From positions 1-64,000 of the forward strand of contig JAXMBH010000009.1 in the NCBI GenBank assembly GCA_046349975.1: 64,000 nucleotides of DNA, written 5' to 3'. The translations under genes were made by a program, and so were the position numbers. The stretch is from JABDGM01 sp046349975 (GTDB lineage Bacteria; Planctomycetota; Planctomycetia; Pirellulales; Lacipirellulaceae). Of the stretch, positions 44,145-52,510 are shown piece by piece. Every line of letters starts with the position of its first letter. Position 1 is the stretch's first letter. The notes under the pieces were generated by a model. That model was not told the DNA's origin and ran no database searches. It saw only the letters and a program-made list of their open reading frames with translations.

Positions 44145-45713
44145 TCACGCAGCCAGGCGATGTGGCACCGGCGTCGGAATGGCATGCAATGCGGCTCGCA
44201 CGAGGTCGCTGTCGTTCACCAGCACTCCGGCCGAGCCCAGCGGTGTGTGCGGCTCTTCGCCCATGCCGGCGATCACCACGGTGTCGCCTTCTTGCGCTTC
44301 ACACAGCGCCCATTGAATTGCTTCCTGCCGATCGAGGATGACGTGCACTTTGCTCAAGTCAGCAAACCCACTCCGCACTTCCAGGCACGAGCGATGCGAA
44401 CCCGTCGCGGCGATGTGACCGTTGGTGATCGCAGCGGCGTCGGCCATCGCGCCAATCACGCGGCCGATCGCTGGTAATTCGTTCGCACTGTCGTTGTCGG
44501 CGGCGCCAAATACGCAGATCACGCGGCCAGTCGTCGTACGCCGAGCTGCCCGCAGGCAATTCCGCAGCGCTTCGGGCGAGTCAGCTGAGTCCACCAGCAC
44601 GGCGAACCCCTGGCCGCACATCACGCGCTCCATCCGGCCGGGGAGTCGATCGACCGACTCCAGGCCCCGGGCAATCGTCGTGAGTTCGGCACCGAACGCA
44701 AGGCCGACGGTAGCGGCAGCAAGGCAATTGTAAATATGATGGTCGCCGACAATCTCCGTCCGCATGCCGATCGAATCATCGCCGGCCGACACGAGGAACA
44801 GTTGCTCGTTGACGTGTTGTTCGATGACCTGGGCTGAGATTTCGCTCGCGCCTTTCATGCCAAAGGTCAGCACGGGCTGCTCGAGAATATCGAGAATCTT
44901 CACCGATTCCGGATCATCGGCATTGAGCACGACGACCGACTGGTCGCTGAGCAAATCGAGAATTCGCCGCTTGGCTTCGCGGTAGTTTTCGACCGTGCCG
45001 TGCCAGTCGATGTGGTGCTTGCCGATGTGCGTGATGCACGCGGCATCCAACGACACTCCGGCAAATGTCTGCTGCGCCAAATCCTGGCTGGAAACTTCAA
45101 CGACGGCGTGCGTCACGCCGCTCGCGACCATTTCGGCCAGCGATCGGGCGAGCACGGGCGGCGACATCTCTTTGCCCGCTGGCGGATGATCTTCGATGCC
45201 GTCCCAGTATCCGAATGAATCGAGCGTACCGACGCGAGCGCCGTTTTCACGCAGCACCGCGGCGAGTAAGCGCGTGACGGTCGTTTTGCCGTGCGTGCCG
45301 GTGACGCCGATGACTTTCATCTGCCGCGAAGGATCGCCGACGAGCGCCTGGCACAACCGGCCATACGCCACGCGGCTATCTTCGACAACAAACTGCGGCA
45401 CCTTGAACACGGGCAGAGGTCGTTCGCAAACCACGGCTGCCGCGCCGCGGGCGAGTGCTTCGTCGGCGTAGTTGTGGCCGTCTTCCTCGGTGCCCACGAT
45501 GGCGACGAATACGTCGCCGGGCTGAACTTGCCGCCAGTCGCTGGTGCAACTGGTTACGCGGAGATCGGGTGGACAGTTGCCACCGAGATCATTCGCCAAT
45601 ACGGCACGGAGCGGGATTCCGGCTGTAGCAAATGATGCTGGCTTCACGCGAGGCCTCCTTGCCGTAGCGCGAGTCGGGTCTGGATCAGTGGTAAGTTCGA
45701 CCGGGCCGCGCAC
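44145..45713 (-). CDS. MurE-like Mur ligase (divergent)
   Basis: A 522-residue Mur ligase family protein. The N-terminal MurE-type domain has VTSCTSDWRQVQPGDVFVAI; the central ATPase has VIGVTGTHGKTTVTRLL and EVSSQDLAQQTFAGVSLD; the C-terminal domain has VDSADSPEAL. Canonical MurE features are changed: GTNGKTT reads GTHGKTT, EVSSHAL reads EVSSQDL, the diaminopimelate DNPR loop is absent (AAAITNGHIAATGSH), and the final KGHE reads MGEE. It may join a different residue or UDP precursor. Confidence 0.7.
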   Translation of the reverse strand: MRGPVELTTDPDPTRATARRPRVKPASFATAGIPLRAVLANDLGGNCPPDLRVTSCTSDWRQVQPGDVFVAIVGTEEDGHNYADEALARGAAAVVCERPLPVFKVPQFVVEDSRVAYGRLCQALVGDPSRQMKVIGVTGTHGKTTVTRLLAAVLRENGARVGTLDSFGYWDGIEDHPPAGKEMSPPVLARSLAEMVASGVTHAVVEVSSQDLAQQTFAGVSLDAACITHIGKHHIDWHGTVENYREAKRRILDLLSDQSVVVLNADDPESVKILDILEQPVLTFGMKGASEISAQVIEQHVNEQLFLVSAGDDSIGMRTEIVGDHHIYNCLAAATVGLAFGAELTTIARGLESVDRLPGRMERVMCGQGFAVLVDSADSPEALRNCLRAARRTTTGRVICVFGAADNDSANELPAIGRVIGAMADAAAITNGHIAATGSHRSCLEVRSGFADLSKVHVILDRQEAIQWALCEAQEGDTVVIAGMGEEPHTPLGSAGVLVNDSDLVRAALHAIPTPVPHRLAA

Positions 45714-45878
45714 TCATTGAGCGGTTATCGGTCGAAGCGGACGGATGTTCGTGAAATATCCACCCCGCGTCAAGGCGGGTTTTCCACGAGGAAATGGCTG
45801 TTCCGCCTGTACGCTCGGCAAAAAATCTACTATACGCCAGGAGGGCATCACTCAGGTCGGCGCGTGGACTAACAGTCA

Positions 45879-45912
45879 CATAGCCCAGCCCGCTGGGTTG
45901 CGGCCGTCCCAC
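45879..45912. repeat. GC-rich palindromic repeat, family A
   Basis: TAGCCCAGCCCGCTGGGTT unit in the divergent spacer before the HTH-EIIA gene. Confidence 0.45.
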
Positions 45913-45964
45913 CCGCACATGATGCGATTCCGCCACACCGGAGTTCGTCTGATACAATCGCAAT

Positions 45965-46678
45965 ATGGGGGAACCACACTTCGATATCGCGCGGCTGGCA
46001 GACTATCTGCACATGTCGCCCGCGGCCGTAGTGAAACTGGCCGAGCGGGGCCGCCTGCCTGCGCGCCGTGTGGGCGGCGAGTGGCGGTTCTCGTCGGCGG
46101 AGATTCATCATTGGCTTGAAGACCGCATCGGCGTTTCGGATGACGAAGCGCTCGTGCAAATGGAAGGCGCGCTGGATCGCGCTTCGCGCTACGATGACGC
46201 CGAGCCGATTTCGATCGCAGACCTGCTAAAGGTCGAAGCCATCGAAGTGCCGCTCGACGCCCGCACCCGCGGCAGTGTCATTATCCGCATGGCCGAACTG
46301 GCGGCCCGCACCAACTTGCTGTGGGACCCGAGCAAGATGGCCGACGCCGTGCGAGCCCGCGAAGACATGCACTCCACGGCGCTCGATAACGGCGTCGCAC
46401 TCATGCACCCGCGCCGGCCGATGGCCAACATCCTCGCCGAAGCCGTGCTCGCTGTGGGCATCTCGGCAAATGGAATTCCTTTTGGCACTGGCGGGCAACT
46501 GACGGATATCTTCTTCTTGATTTGCTCGACCAGTGATCACGAACACCTGCGGATCCTCGCGCGGCTGAGCCGGGTAATCAATGATGTAGGGTTCCTCGCT
46601 GATCTTCGGGCTGCCGACAGCGCCCGTGCGATCCATCATTTGATCGAAGACCGCGAGTCGGTCATCCGCGACACGTAA
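45965..46678 (+). CDS. HTH domain fused to PTS EIIA-Ntr-like domain
   Basis: A 237-residue two-domain protein. Residues 1-55 are an excisionase/MerR-like HTH (FDIARLADYLHMSPAAVVKL and RGRLPARRVGGEWRFS). Residues about 80-235 are a PTS EIIA type-2 (PtsN-like) domain: SIADLLKVEAIEVPL, ARTRGSVIIRMA, REDMHSTALDNGVALMHPR (phospho-His site, as in GIAIPHGR) and FFLICSTSDHEHLRILARLS. EIIA-Ntr usually regulates K+ and nitrogen metabolism; no EI or HPr gene is in the window. An unknown gene follows 12 bases later. Confidence 0.85.
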   Translation: MGEPHFDIARLADYLHMSPAAVVKLAERGRLPARRVGGEWRFSSAEIHHWLEDRIGVSDDEALVQMEGALDRASRYDDAEPISIADLLKVEAIEVPLDARTRGSVIIRMAELAARTNLLWDPSKMADAVRAREDMHSTALDNGVALMHPRRPMANILAEAVLAVGISANGIPFGTGGQLTDIFFLICSTSDHEHLRILARLSRVINDVGFLADLRAADSARAIHHLIEDRESVIRDT

Positions 46679-46690
46679 TGGAATGCGTTT

Positions 46691-47629
46691 ATGCCCGCAC
46701 GGAAGCCAAACTCACAGAATCTGACTGCCTTCACCTGGACTCGCGCTCTGGGTGCGTGGCGTCACACTCCGGGTGCCGGAGGGCGAGCGCTAGCGAGCCC
46801 CCAGCACGCTCGAGCTAAGAAAATAGCCACATCCAGAGCACAGCCACCACTCGTCCAAATCCTTGGCGACATCGACCACGCCGATTTCCGCGACGCTTGC
46901 GAACTTCTGCAAGGCACAGCGCAGATCGCCGGAACTTCCACCTCATCAGCGGAAGTAATCATCATTGCCCAGAGCCGCCCCGGCCCCCTGCCACATTCTC
47001 AGATCGACAAACTCCGCCGCACATCGCCACTCGCCGGCATCATTGCCCTTGCCGGCACTTGGTGTGAAGGCGAGCCTCGCACCGGTCGACCGTGGCCCGG
47101 TGTCGATCGCCTTTATTGGTACGAATTTCCTGCCTGGTGGCGCAGGCAACTCGCTGCACGCGCCGCGGGCCGTTGTCCGGAATGGTTACAGCCCGCGGGT
47201 GGCGGATTGCGGATTTCGGATTGCGGATTGCAGGTGGCCGATACCAAGCCCAAGCGCCTCGCCCAGGTTTGCGCGCAGAATCGGGAAACATCGGCTGCGC
47301 TGGCTGATGTGCTTCATTGCGCGGGCTACGCAACGTTTCAGCAGCGGATGGATGTACGTCGCACAACCCAGTTCGGCGCCACGATCGGAATTTGGGAAGG
47401 GAGCCAGTTCGGCGACCGCGAGACGGAAAGTCTCAACGCCTTCTGCGAGTCACTTGGGGCCGATCGGGCGCCGGTGATTGCCATTCTCGATTTCCCCCGC
47501 CGCGATCGGGTGGATGTCGCACTTCAATGCGGCGCGTCGGCGGTGCTCGGCAAGCCGTGGTTGAATGCTGATTTGCTCGCGACAATCGAGCTGCTCGTAA
47601 ACCAAGCGAATCGCCGGGCTGCCGCATAA
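46691..47629 (+). CDS. Unknown protein with receiver-like C-terminus
   Basis: A 312-residue protein 12 bases after the HTH-EIIA gene, so likely co-transcribed. Two Rossmann-like parts can be seen, about 50-125 (VQILGDIDHADFRDA, AEVIIIAQSRPG) and 190-305 (APVIAILDFPRRDRVDVALQ, GASAVLGKPWLNADLLATI), recalling response-regulator receivers without the phospho-Asp pattern. Residues about 171-183 (GLRISDCGLQVAD) and 20-40 (HTPGAGGRALASPQHAR) are translated spacer repeats. The start is uncertain because the N-terminus is partly repeat. Confidence 0.6.
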   Translation: MPARKPNSQNLTAFTWTRALGAWRHTPGAGGRALASPQHARAKKIATSRAQPPLVQILGDIDHADFRDACELLQGTAQIAGTSTSSAEVIIIAQSRPGPLPHSQIDKLRRTSPLAGIIALAGTWCEGEPRTGRPWPGVDRLYWYEFPAWWRRQLAARAAGRCPEWLQPAGGGLRISDCGLQVADTKPKRLAQVCAQNRETSAALADVLHCAGYATFQQRMDVRRTTQFGATIGIWEGSQFGDRETESLNAFCESLGADRAPVIAILDFPRRDRVDVALQCGASAVLGKPWLNADLLATIELLVNQANRRAAA

Positions 47630-47693
47630 GCTCTCAGGCTCGCTTGGATTGAAGCACGAAGCTCATCAAAGGCCTGCGGCAACGGAGCGCAGT

Positions 47694-48440
47694 TCACGCT
47701 TCCACCACCTCACTCCGCAGAATCTCGCGCTTCCACTCTGGCTCGTGTACCGCCCAGGCCCGTACGCGCTCAAGTCCCGTCTCGCCGTCGATAAACTCCT
47801 CGGTCGCCAGCCCGGTCGAGTGGCACGCCTGCCACGCTGCCCGCTCTTCGTTCAACAGCTCCGGTGGTCGGCAGGTGATGTTACTCCGCCGCCACGTGAT
47901 GCGGCCGCGATCACAAACGGTGATGACAATCGGCGGCCGCATATCGAGCATCCGCCGGACGATCAATTCATGGCTTGCCGTGCAGAACCGATCCTTCAAC
48001 GCCAGCAAATCCCAATCGCACTCACCGCCCTCACGGGCAAACCAGCGCTGGGGTAACAGAATCGAATTCGCCAGCCGGTTGGCCACGTGCTCGCGGGCGG
48101 TCGGCAGCGACTCATCAAACGCGACGCCCAGTCGCTCAAATACACGATAAGCCACGCTCTCACCAATCTCGTGCGCGACGGCCCATTGCTCGCGCTCCGG
48201 CCGCTCGGCGGCGCCGACGACGATCGTGCCCTGGCCGCCACGATCTCCATCATGCTCGGCCAGCCGGACAAATCGTCCGCGATACGGCATCGCATAATCG
48301 CGAGCCACGACAAGTTGTAGACCCGCGGCGACTACCAGTGCATCCACCGGCGGCTCCCCGACACCAGCCTCCCAGAGGACCTCCGCGGCGCAAACATCGA
48401 CGGCCGCGGCAAATTCTTCGTCAGAGATTTCAGAGAACAT
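47694..48440 (-). CDS. ImmA/IrrE-like metallopeptidase homologue
   Basis: A 248-residue protein of the ImmA/IrrE (DUF955/COG2856) type. The helix with the zinc site reads WAVAHEIGESVAYRVFE, where HExxH would be expected; His-Glu is kept but the second His is Glu. VANRLANSILLPQRWF and CTASHELIVRRMLD match the downstream helices of the family. IrrE-type peptidases cleave repressors. The altered motif leaves activity open. ATG at 48440 is chosen because the 51 upstream in-frame residues lie over the rimO leader. Confidence 0.75.
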   Translation of the reverse strand: MFSEISDEEFAAAVDVCAAEVLWEAGVGEPPVDALVVAAGLQLVVARDYAMPYRGRFVRLAEHDGDRGGQGTIVVGAAERPEREQWAVAHEIGESVAYRVFERLGVAFDESLPTAREHVANRLANSILLPQRWFAREGGECDWDLLALKDRFCTASHELIVRRMLDMRPPIVITVCDRGRITWRRSNITCRPPELLNEERAAWQACHSTGLATEEFIDGETGLERVRAWAVHEPEWKREILRSEVVEA

Positions 48441-48743
48441 CGTCGAACTCCAGACAAGAGGGCCATTTGCTGCTGGAGCGGATCTCGGCCCTGCGGCCAA
48501 GCAGGCTCGACTCGGGTCCGGCCCAGCCAGTTCTTCCCCGGCTCCTCGCAGGCCATTGTGTTGATATATACCAATGTACAGTTGCCGCGCCAAAATTCAA
48601 CGTTTCCCACGGCGTTTGCGGCCGCCAATTGGCCTGCTACCGCGCGCTCGCTAGAATTAGTGGTTCGCCGTTCTATCGCGCACCACGGCTGGTGTGTCGC
48701 GCCGCTATCCCGTCCCCCTCGCTTCCGGAAACGATTTCTCTCC
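48441..48743. other. Divergent spacer, promoter region of rimO
   Basis: 303 bases between the ImmA-like and rimO genes, with a T/A-rich island at 48560-48585 (TTGATATATACC). The rimO promoter candidate lies at 48629-48657. Confidence 0.4.
48629..48657 (+). promoter_or_regulatory. Candidate sigma-70 promoter of rimO
   Basis: TTGGCC (48629-48634), 17-base spacer, TAGAAT (48652-48657). The start would be about 80 bases before the GTG. Confidence 0.4.
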
Positions 48744-50132
48744 GTGCAAGACACTTCTTTCACCGATAAACTTGCGCGCGGCGCTTCAAAAGGCCGCTAT
48801 GCTTTCGTCAGCCTCGGCTGCCCCAAGAACCTTGTCGACAGCGAGCGCATGCTCGGCCTGCTGCGGCTTGATGGCTACGAGCTGGTCGACGACCCGCGCA
48901 ACGCCGACTTCGCTGTCGTGAACACGTGCGGTTTTATCGAAGCGGCTCGTGAAGAGTCGTTCGAGGCCATTGACGAAATGCTCGAACTCAAACGCCGCGG
49001 CGCATTGCGGGGCGTCATTGTTTCCGGCTGCCTGGCCGAGCGGCAAAAGGAGTCGCTGCTCGAATCTCGCCCGGAAATTGACCACTTGGTCGGCGTCTTT
49101 GGTCGCGAGCACGTGACGAAAGTGGCCGACCGGTTGCTCGGTGGGCTTGAAGAGCAGCGGATGGTCTTCAATCCGGCGCCGACGCATCCGCTGCCCGATA
49201 CCTCGCGGCTGCGAATCACGCCGCGGCATTTTGCGTTCCTGAAAATCTCCGAAGGGTGCGACCGGCTGTGCACGTTCTGCGCGATTCCGAAGATGCGCGG
49301 CAAGCACTACACGAAGCCAATGGAAGAGGTCGTGGCAGAAGCCCGCGAGCTTGCAGCCGATGGCGTGCGCGAACTTGTGATCGTCGCCCAAGATACGACT
49401 TACTACGGTCTCGACCTGTATGGCGAAACTCGCCTGGCCGCGCTGCTTCGCGAGCTGGAGAAGGTCGACGGACTGGATTGGATTCGGCTCATGTACTTCT
49501 ACCCAATGTACGTGACGGATGAGCTCATCGACACAATCGCCGACTCGAAACGCATCTTGCCGTACATCGACATGCCGCTGCAGCACATCAATGACCGCAT
49601 GCTGAAGCGGATGCAGCGCCGCGTGAATCGCGCTGACACGATCGAACTCCTCACCAAGCTCCGCGACCGCATTCCGAACCTGGTCATGCGGACAACTGCC
49701 ATTACCGGTTTTCCCGGCGAGACCGAGGAAGAGTTCGAAGAGTTGTGCGAATTTGTGGCCGAGCAGCGTTTCGAGCGGCTTGGTGTGTTCACGTACTCGT
49801 TCGAACCCGATACGCCGGCAGCCAAGCTTCCCGATCAGCTTCCGGAGGACGTGAAGAATGATCGTCGCGATCGGCTCATGGAGGTGCAGCAACAAGTAGC
49901 GTTTGATTGGACGGAATCGCAAATCGGCCGCCAGGTCGATGTATTGATCGATGCCGCAGAACCCGAGCAAGAGGGCGTCTGGATCGGCCGCTCGTATGCC
50001 GACGCCCCGGATGTCGACGGCGTCGTGTACGTGACGGGCGAAGACCTCGCCGTCGGGAAAATCGTGGCCTGTGAAATCGTGGCCACAAGCGATTATGATC
50101 TAGTAGCCGCCGCGATTGGCGAGCCGCGATAG
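48744..50132 (+). CDS. rimO: Ribosomal protein S12 methylthiotransferase RimO
   Basis: A 462-residue radical SAM enzyme that methylthiolates Asp89 of ribosomal protein S12. The N-terminal UPF0004 domain has VSLGCPKNLVDSERM, VNTCGFIEAA and VSGCLAER with the auxiliary-cluster cysteines. The radical SAM cluster is CDRLCTFCAIP, followed by VIVAQDTTYYGLDLYG and ITGFPGETEEEF. A C-terminal TRAM domain starts at about 390. GTG at 48744 gives the family-like N-terminus; the longer frame upstream is not conserved. Confidence 0.95.
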   Translation: MQDTSFTDKLARGASKGRYAFVSLGCPKNLVDSERMLGLLRLDGYELVDDPRNADFAVVNTCGFIEAAREESFEAIDEMLELKRRGALRGVIVSGCLAERQKESLLESRPEIDHLVGVFGREHVTKVADRLLGGLEEQRMVFNPAPTHPLPDTSRLRITPRHFAFLKISEGCDRLCTFCAIPKMRGKHYTKPMEEVVAEARELAADGVRELVIVAQDTTYYGLDLYGETRLAALLRELEKVDGLDWIRLMYFYPMYVTDELIDTIADSKRILPYIDMPLQHINDRMLKRMQRRVNRADTIELLTKLRDRIPNLVMRTTAITGFPGETEEEFEELCEFVAEQRFERLGVFTYSFEPDTPAAKLPDQLPEDVKNDRRDRLMEVQQQVAFDWTESQIGRQVDVLIDAAEPEQEGVWIGRSYADAPDVDGVVYVTGEDLAVGKIVACEIVATSDYDLVAAAIGEPR

Positions 50133-50179
50133 TTCTTGGCAGTCCTGCATTTCAAACATCGTTCGAAGTGGACTCACTC

Positions 50180-50263
50180 GTCAGCCCCTGGCTTTGCCGG
50201 GGGTTTGGTGTAATTGCGTATAAGCGTGGCAATGCAAACCCCCGGCCGAGCCGGGGGCTGACA
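50180..50263. repeat. REP/BIME-like inverted pair, family D
   Basis: CAGCCCCTGGCTTTGCCGGGGG (50182-50203) and the inverted CCCCCGGCCGAGCCGGGGGCTG (50239-50260) form a pair between rimO and pgsA. Copies lie at 31641-31668, 59979-60006 and 61636-61718. Confidence 0.75.
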
Positions 50264-50294
50264 GCAAGTTCTGTCTGTGACGTAGAATTCAATT

Positions 50295-50951
50295 ATGGAC
50301 AACCAACCAGCCCCAGCCGTCGCTACAGAACCCGCTTCCGGCATCGTGTGGAACGTGCCGAATATCCTCACGATCGCCAGGCTGATCCTTTCGGTCCTCT
50401 GCTTTGTCTTTTTCGTCGTCGAATGGTACTTGCCGGCGCTCATTTTCTTTGCGATTGGCGCCGGCACTGATTGGGTCGACGGCTTCTGGGCCCGCCGCTA
50501 TGGCCAAATCACGCAACTCGGCCGAATCATGGATCCGTTCGCGGATAAAATCATCATTTGCGGCACGTTTATTTTATTGGCCGCGGTGCCACCATTTGTA
50601 AGCAAAAAATCAATCGCCGAATCCGCATCGCAAATCACCGCTTGGATGGCCGTCGTCGTCGTAGCCCGCGAACTGCTTGTGACCGCCTTGCGGGGGTTCC
50701 TGGAAGAACACGGCCGCGACTTTTCGGCCAAATGGTCGGGCAAATGGAAAATGGTGTTTCAATGTGCCGCAGTGGCCGCGAGCCTCGCGCGGCTGTGGAT
50801 GTATAACTACTATGCCAGCGCTTGGCATCCGACGCAGCCACCGGAATGGACGACGTGGGGGCTCCGAATTCTCGTATGGATCGCCGTGTTGTTGACGATC
50901 TACTCGGGCTGGGTGTACGTTCAGCGGGCGATCCATATGCTGCGCAAGTAA
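50295..50951 (+). CDS. pgsA: CDP-diacylglycerol glycerol-3-P phosphatidyltransferase
   Basis: A 218-residue membrane enzyme making phosphatidylglycerol phosphate. The CDP-alcohol phosphatidyltransferase signature (DGxxAR...G...D...D) is in TDWVDGFWARRYGQITQLG followed by RIMDPFADK. The N-terminus WNVPNILTIARLILS is typical of PgsA. Five to six helices are visible. It opens a cluster of plus-strand genes. Confidence 0.9.
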   Translation: MDNQPAPAVATEPASGIVWNVPNILTIARLILSVLCFVFFVVEWYLPALIFFAIGAGTDWVDGFWARRYGQITQLGRIMDPFADKIIICGTFILLAAVPPFVSKKSIAESASQITAWMAVVVVARELLVTALRGFLEEHGRDFSAKWSGKWKMVFQCAAVAASLARLWMYNYYASAWHPTQPPEWTTWGLRILVWIAVLLTIYSGWVYVQRAIHMLRK

Positions 50952-51038
50952 CGCGCAATTGATGCGCTCGCCGTTGCGACAACATCGAGCCAAAATCAGC
51001 ACACGTCCATTCCGCTTCGCCGCTCCAGCTGACGTCCC

Positions 51039-52142
51039 ATGTCCGAGCAACCTGATGACCTGCTGCTCATCATTTTCGCCGGCGTCTCGCTGCTCATTAG
51101 CCTGATGGTGTGTGTCGTGCTCGTGGGGCTCCGCTCGCGAGGGCCACTCGTCGCGTTTCGCCCGCGCCGGCCGGTGCCGTGGAATGTTTTCGGGGCATTG
51201 TTGGCGCCATTTCTCGTGCTGCTCTCCATCCTGGCGGTAGCGATCGTTCCTGCGGAAAACTCGCCGCCGGTGACTAGCGAGAAAGCTGCTGAAACGGCGG
51301 CCGAATCGAAATCCGAGGAGCAGCCGCACGCGAAAAAAAATTGCCACTCCGCGATGACGGACGCCGGCACGACGCTCTTTCTGGGCGCGGTGCAAGAGGT
51401 CGCGATGGTCGGCGGCGTTCTGATTCTCATCGTCGCCTATTTCAAGGCCACGCCGGCCGATCTCGGCATCGACCTCAAGCCCGGCGTGTTTGCTCGCGAT
51501 GTGGCCATCGGCGTCGTCGTTGGCATTGCGGCGCTCGCGCCCATCCGACTCGTGCAATGGTTGCTGCTATTCCTGGCCGGCCAAGACGACATGAGTTCCG
51601 GGCATCCGCTCGTAAAGATGCTGCAACAGAACCCACCGAGCGTCATCGTGCTGTTATTGGCCACATTGATGGCGGTCGTGGTGGCGCCGCTGTGCGAAGA
51701 GATAACCTTCCGACTGCTGCTGCAGGGCTGGCTAGAGAAATGGGAGTTCGGGAAACTCCGGCCGCCCGCTGAAGAATCGGCGGACGGCGAGACCTCGCTC
51801 ATTGAACTCCAACCACTGTCTTACAGCTCGGACGGCACAGTCGTCGCCGAACTAGTTGCTGAAGCCGCGGAGACGGTGCCGACGATCATCAGTTCGCCGC
51901 CGCCGCACGGCATCGCCGGATGGAGCTTTGGCATCGTGCCCATCTTTGTCTCTTCGCTGCTCTTCGGGCTGGCCCATTTTGGCTACGGCCCCGAGCCAGT
52001 CTCGCTATTCTTCCTGGCGATCATGCTGGGTTACGTTTACTTTCGCACGCACAGCATCGTGCCGACGATCGTCGCACACGCCGTGTTTAATTCGTTCACG
52101 ATGCTGGTGTTGTGGCGATTGTGGTTCATTGCGGCAGGGTGA
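51039..52142 (+). CDS. CPBP family intramembrane protease
   Basis: A 367-residue membrane protein with about eight helices. The C-terminal CPBP (Abi/CAAX) domain has EEITFRLLLQGWLE (EExxxR), LLFGLAHFGYG (FxxxH) and IVAHAVFNSF (HxxxN/B). A 65-residue hydrophilic insert (about 245-300) separates the EExxxR helix from the HFGYG helix, longer than usual. Members cleave prenylated or other membrane peptides; the substrate is unknown. DUF167 begins 23 bases later. Confidence 0.88.
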   Translation: MSEQPDDLLLIIFAGVSLLISLMVCVVLVGLRSRGPLVAFRPRRPVPWNVFGALLAPFLVLLSILAVAIVPAENSPPVTSEKAAETAAESKSEEQPHAKKNCHSAMTDAGTTLFLGAVQEVAMVGGVLILIVAYFKATPADLGIDLKPGVFARDVAIGVVVGIAALAPIRLVQWLLLFLAGQDDMSSGHPLVKMLQQNPPSVIVLLLATLMAVVVAPLCEEITFRLLLQGWLEKWEFGKLRPPAEESADGETSLIELQPLSYSSDGTVVAELVAEAAETVPTIISSPPPHGIAGWSFGIVPIFVSSLLFGLAHFGYGPEPVSLFFLAIMLGYVYFRTHSIVPTIVAHAVFNSFTMLVLWRLWFIAAG

Positions 52143-52165
52143 TTGGGTGAAGAGCGAGCCACGGC

Positions 52166-52465
52166 ATGATCCAACTCGAACCTCATGTCCAAGGCGTCGT
52201 TCTTCTCGTGCGAGCCCACGCCGGCGCTCGCCAGAATGCGATCCTCGGTGAGCGCGAAGGCGCACTCCGTGTCGCCGTAACCGCCGCTCCGGAAAAGGGG
52301 AAGGCCAACAGCGCGATCATCGCGCTGTTGAGCAAAATGCTCGGGGTGAGCAAGTCGAGCATCGAACTAATCGCCGGCGACACCTCGCCGCAGAAACGCT
52401 TTCTGATCCATGGCGCAGAGCCGAAATCACTGGCTGCAACGCTGAGCGAGCTACTTACCGATTAA
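52166..52465 (+). CDS. DUF167 (YggU-like) protein
   Basis: A 99-residue single-domain DUF167 protein with LLVRAHAGARQNAILGE, LRVAVTAAPEKGKANSAIIAL and KSSIELIAGDTSPQKRFLI, all family hallmarks. Function unknown, widely conserved. It lies close behind the CPBP gene, suggesting an operon. Confidence 0.92.
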   Translation: MIQLEPHVQGVVLLVRAHAGARQNAILGEREGALRVAVTAAPEKGKANSAIIALLSKMLGVSKSSIELIAGDTSPQKRFLIHGAEPKSLAATLSELLTD

Positions 52466-52510
52466 CGGCCCTGTCGCCGCGAACTCGCAGCACGCCCCAC
52501 AGTCGCGATG

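Noticed and set aside
48786..49970. A 394-codon minus-strand frame over rimO
   Set aside because: RimO motifs on the plus strand cover the whole span, and the antisense protein has no recognisable domain.
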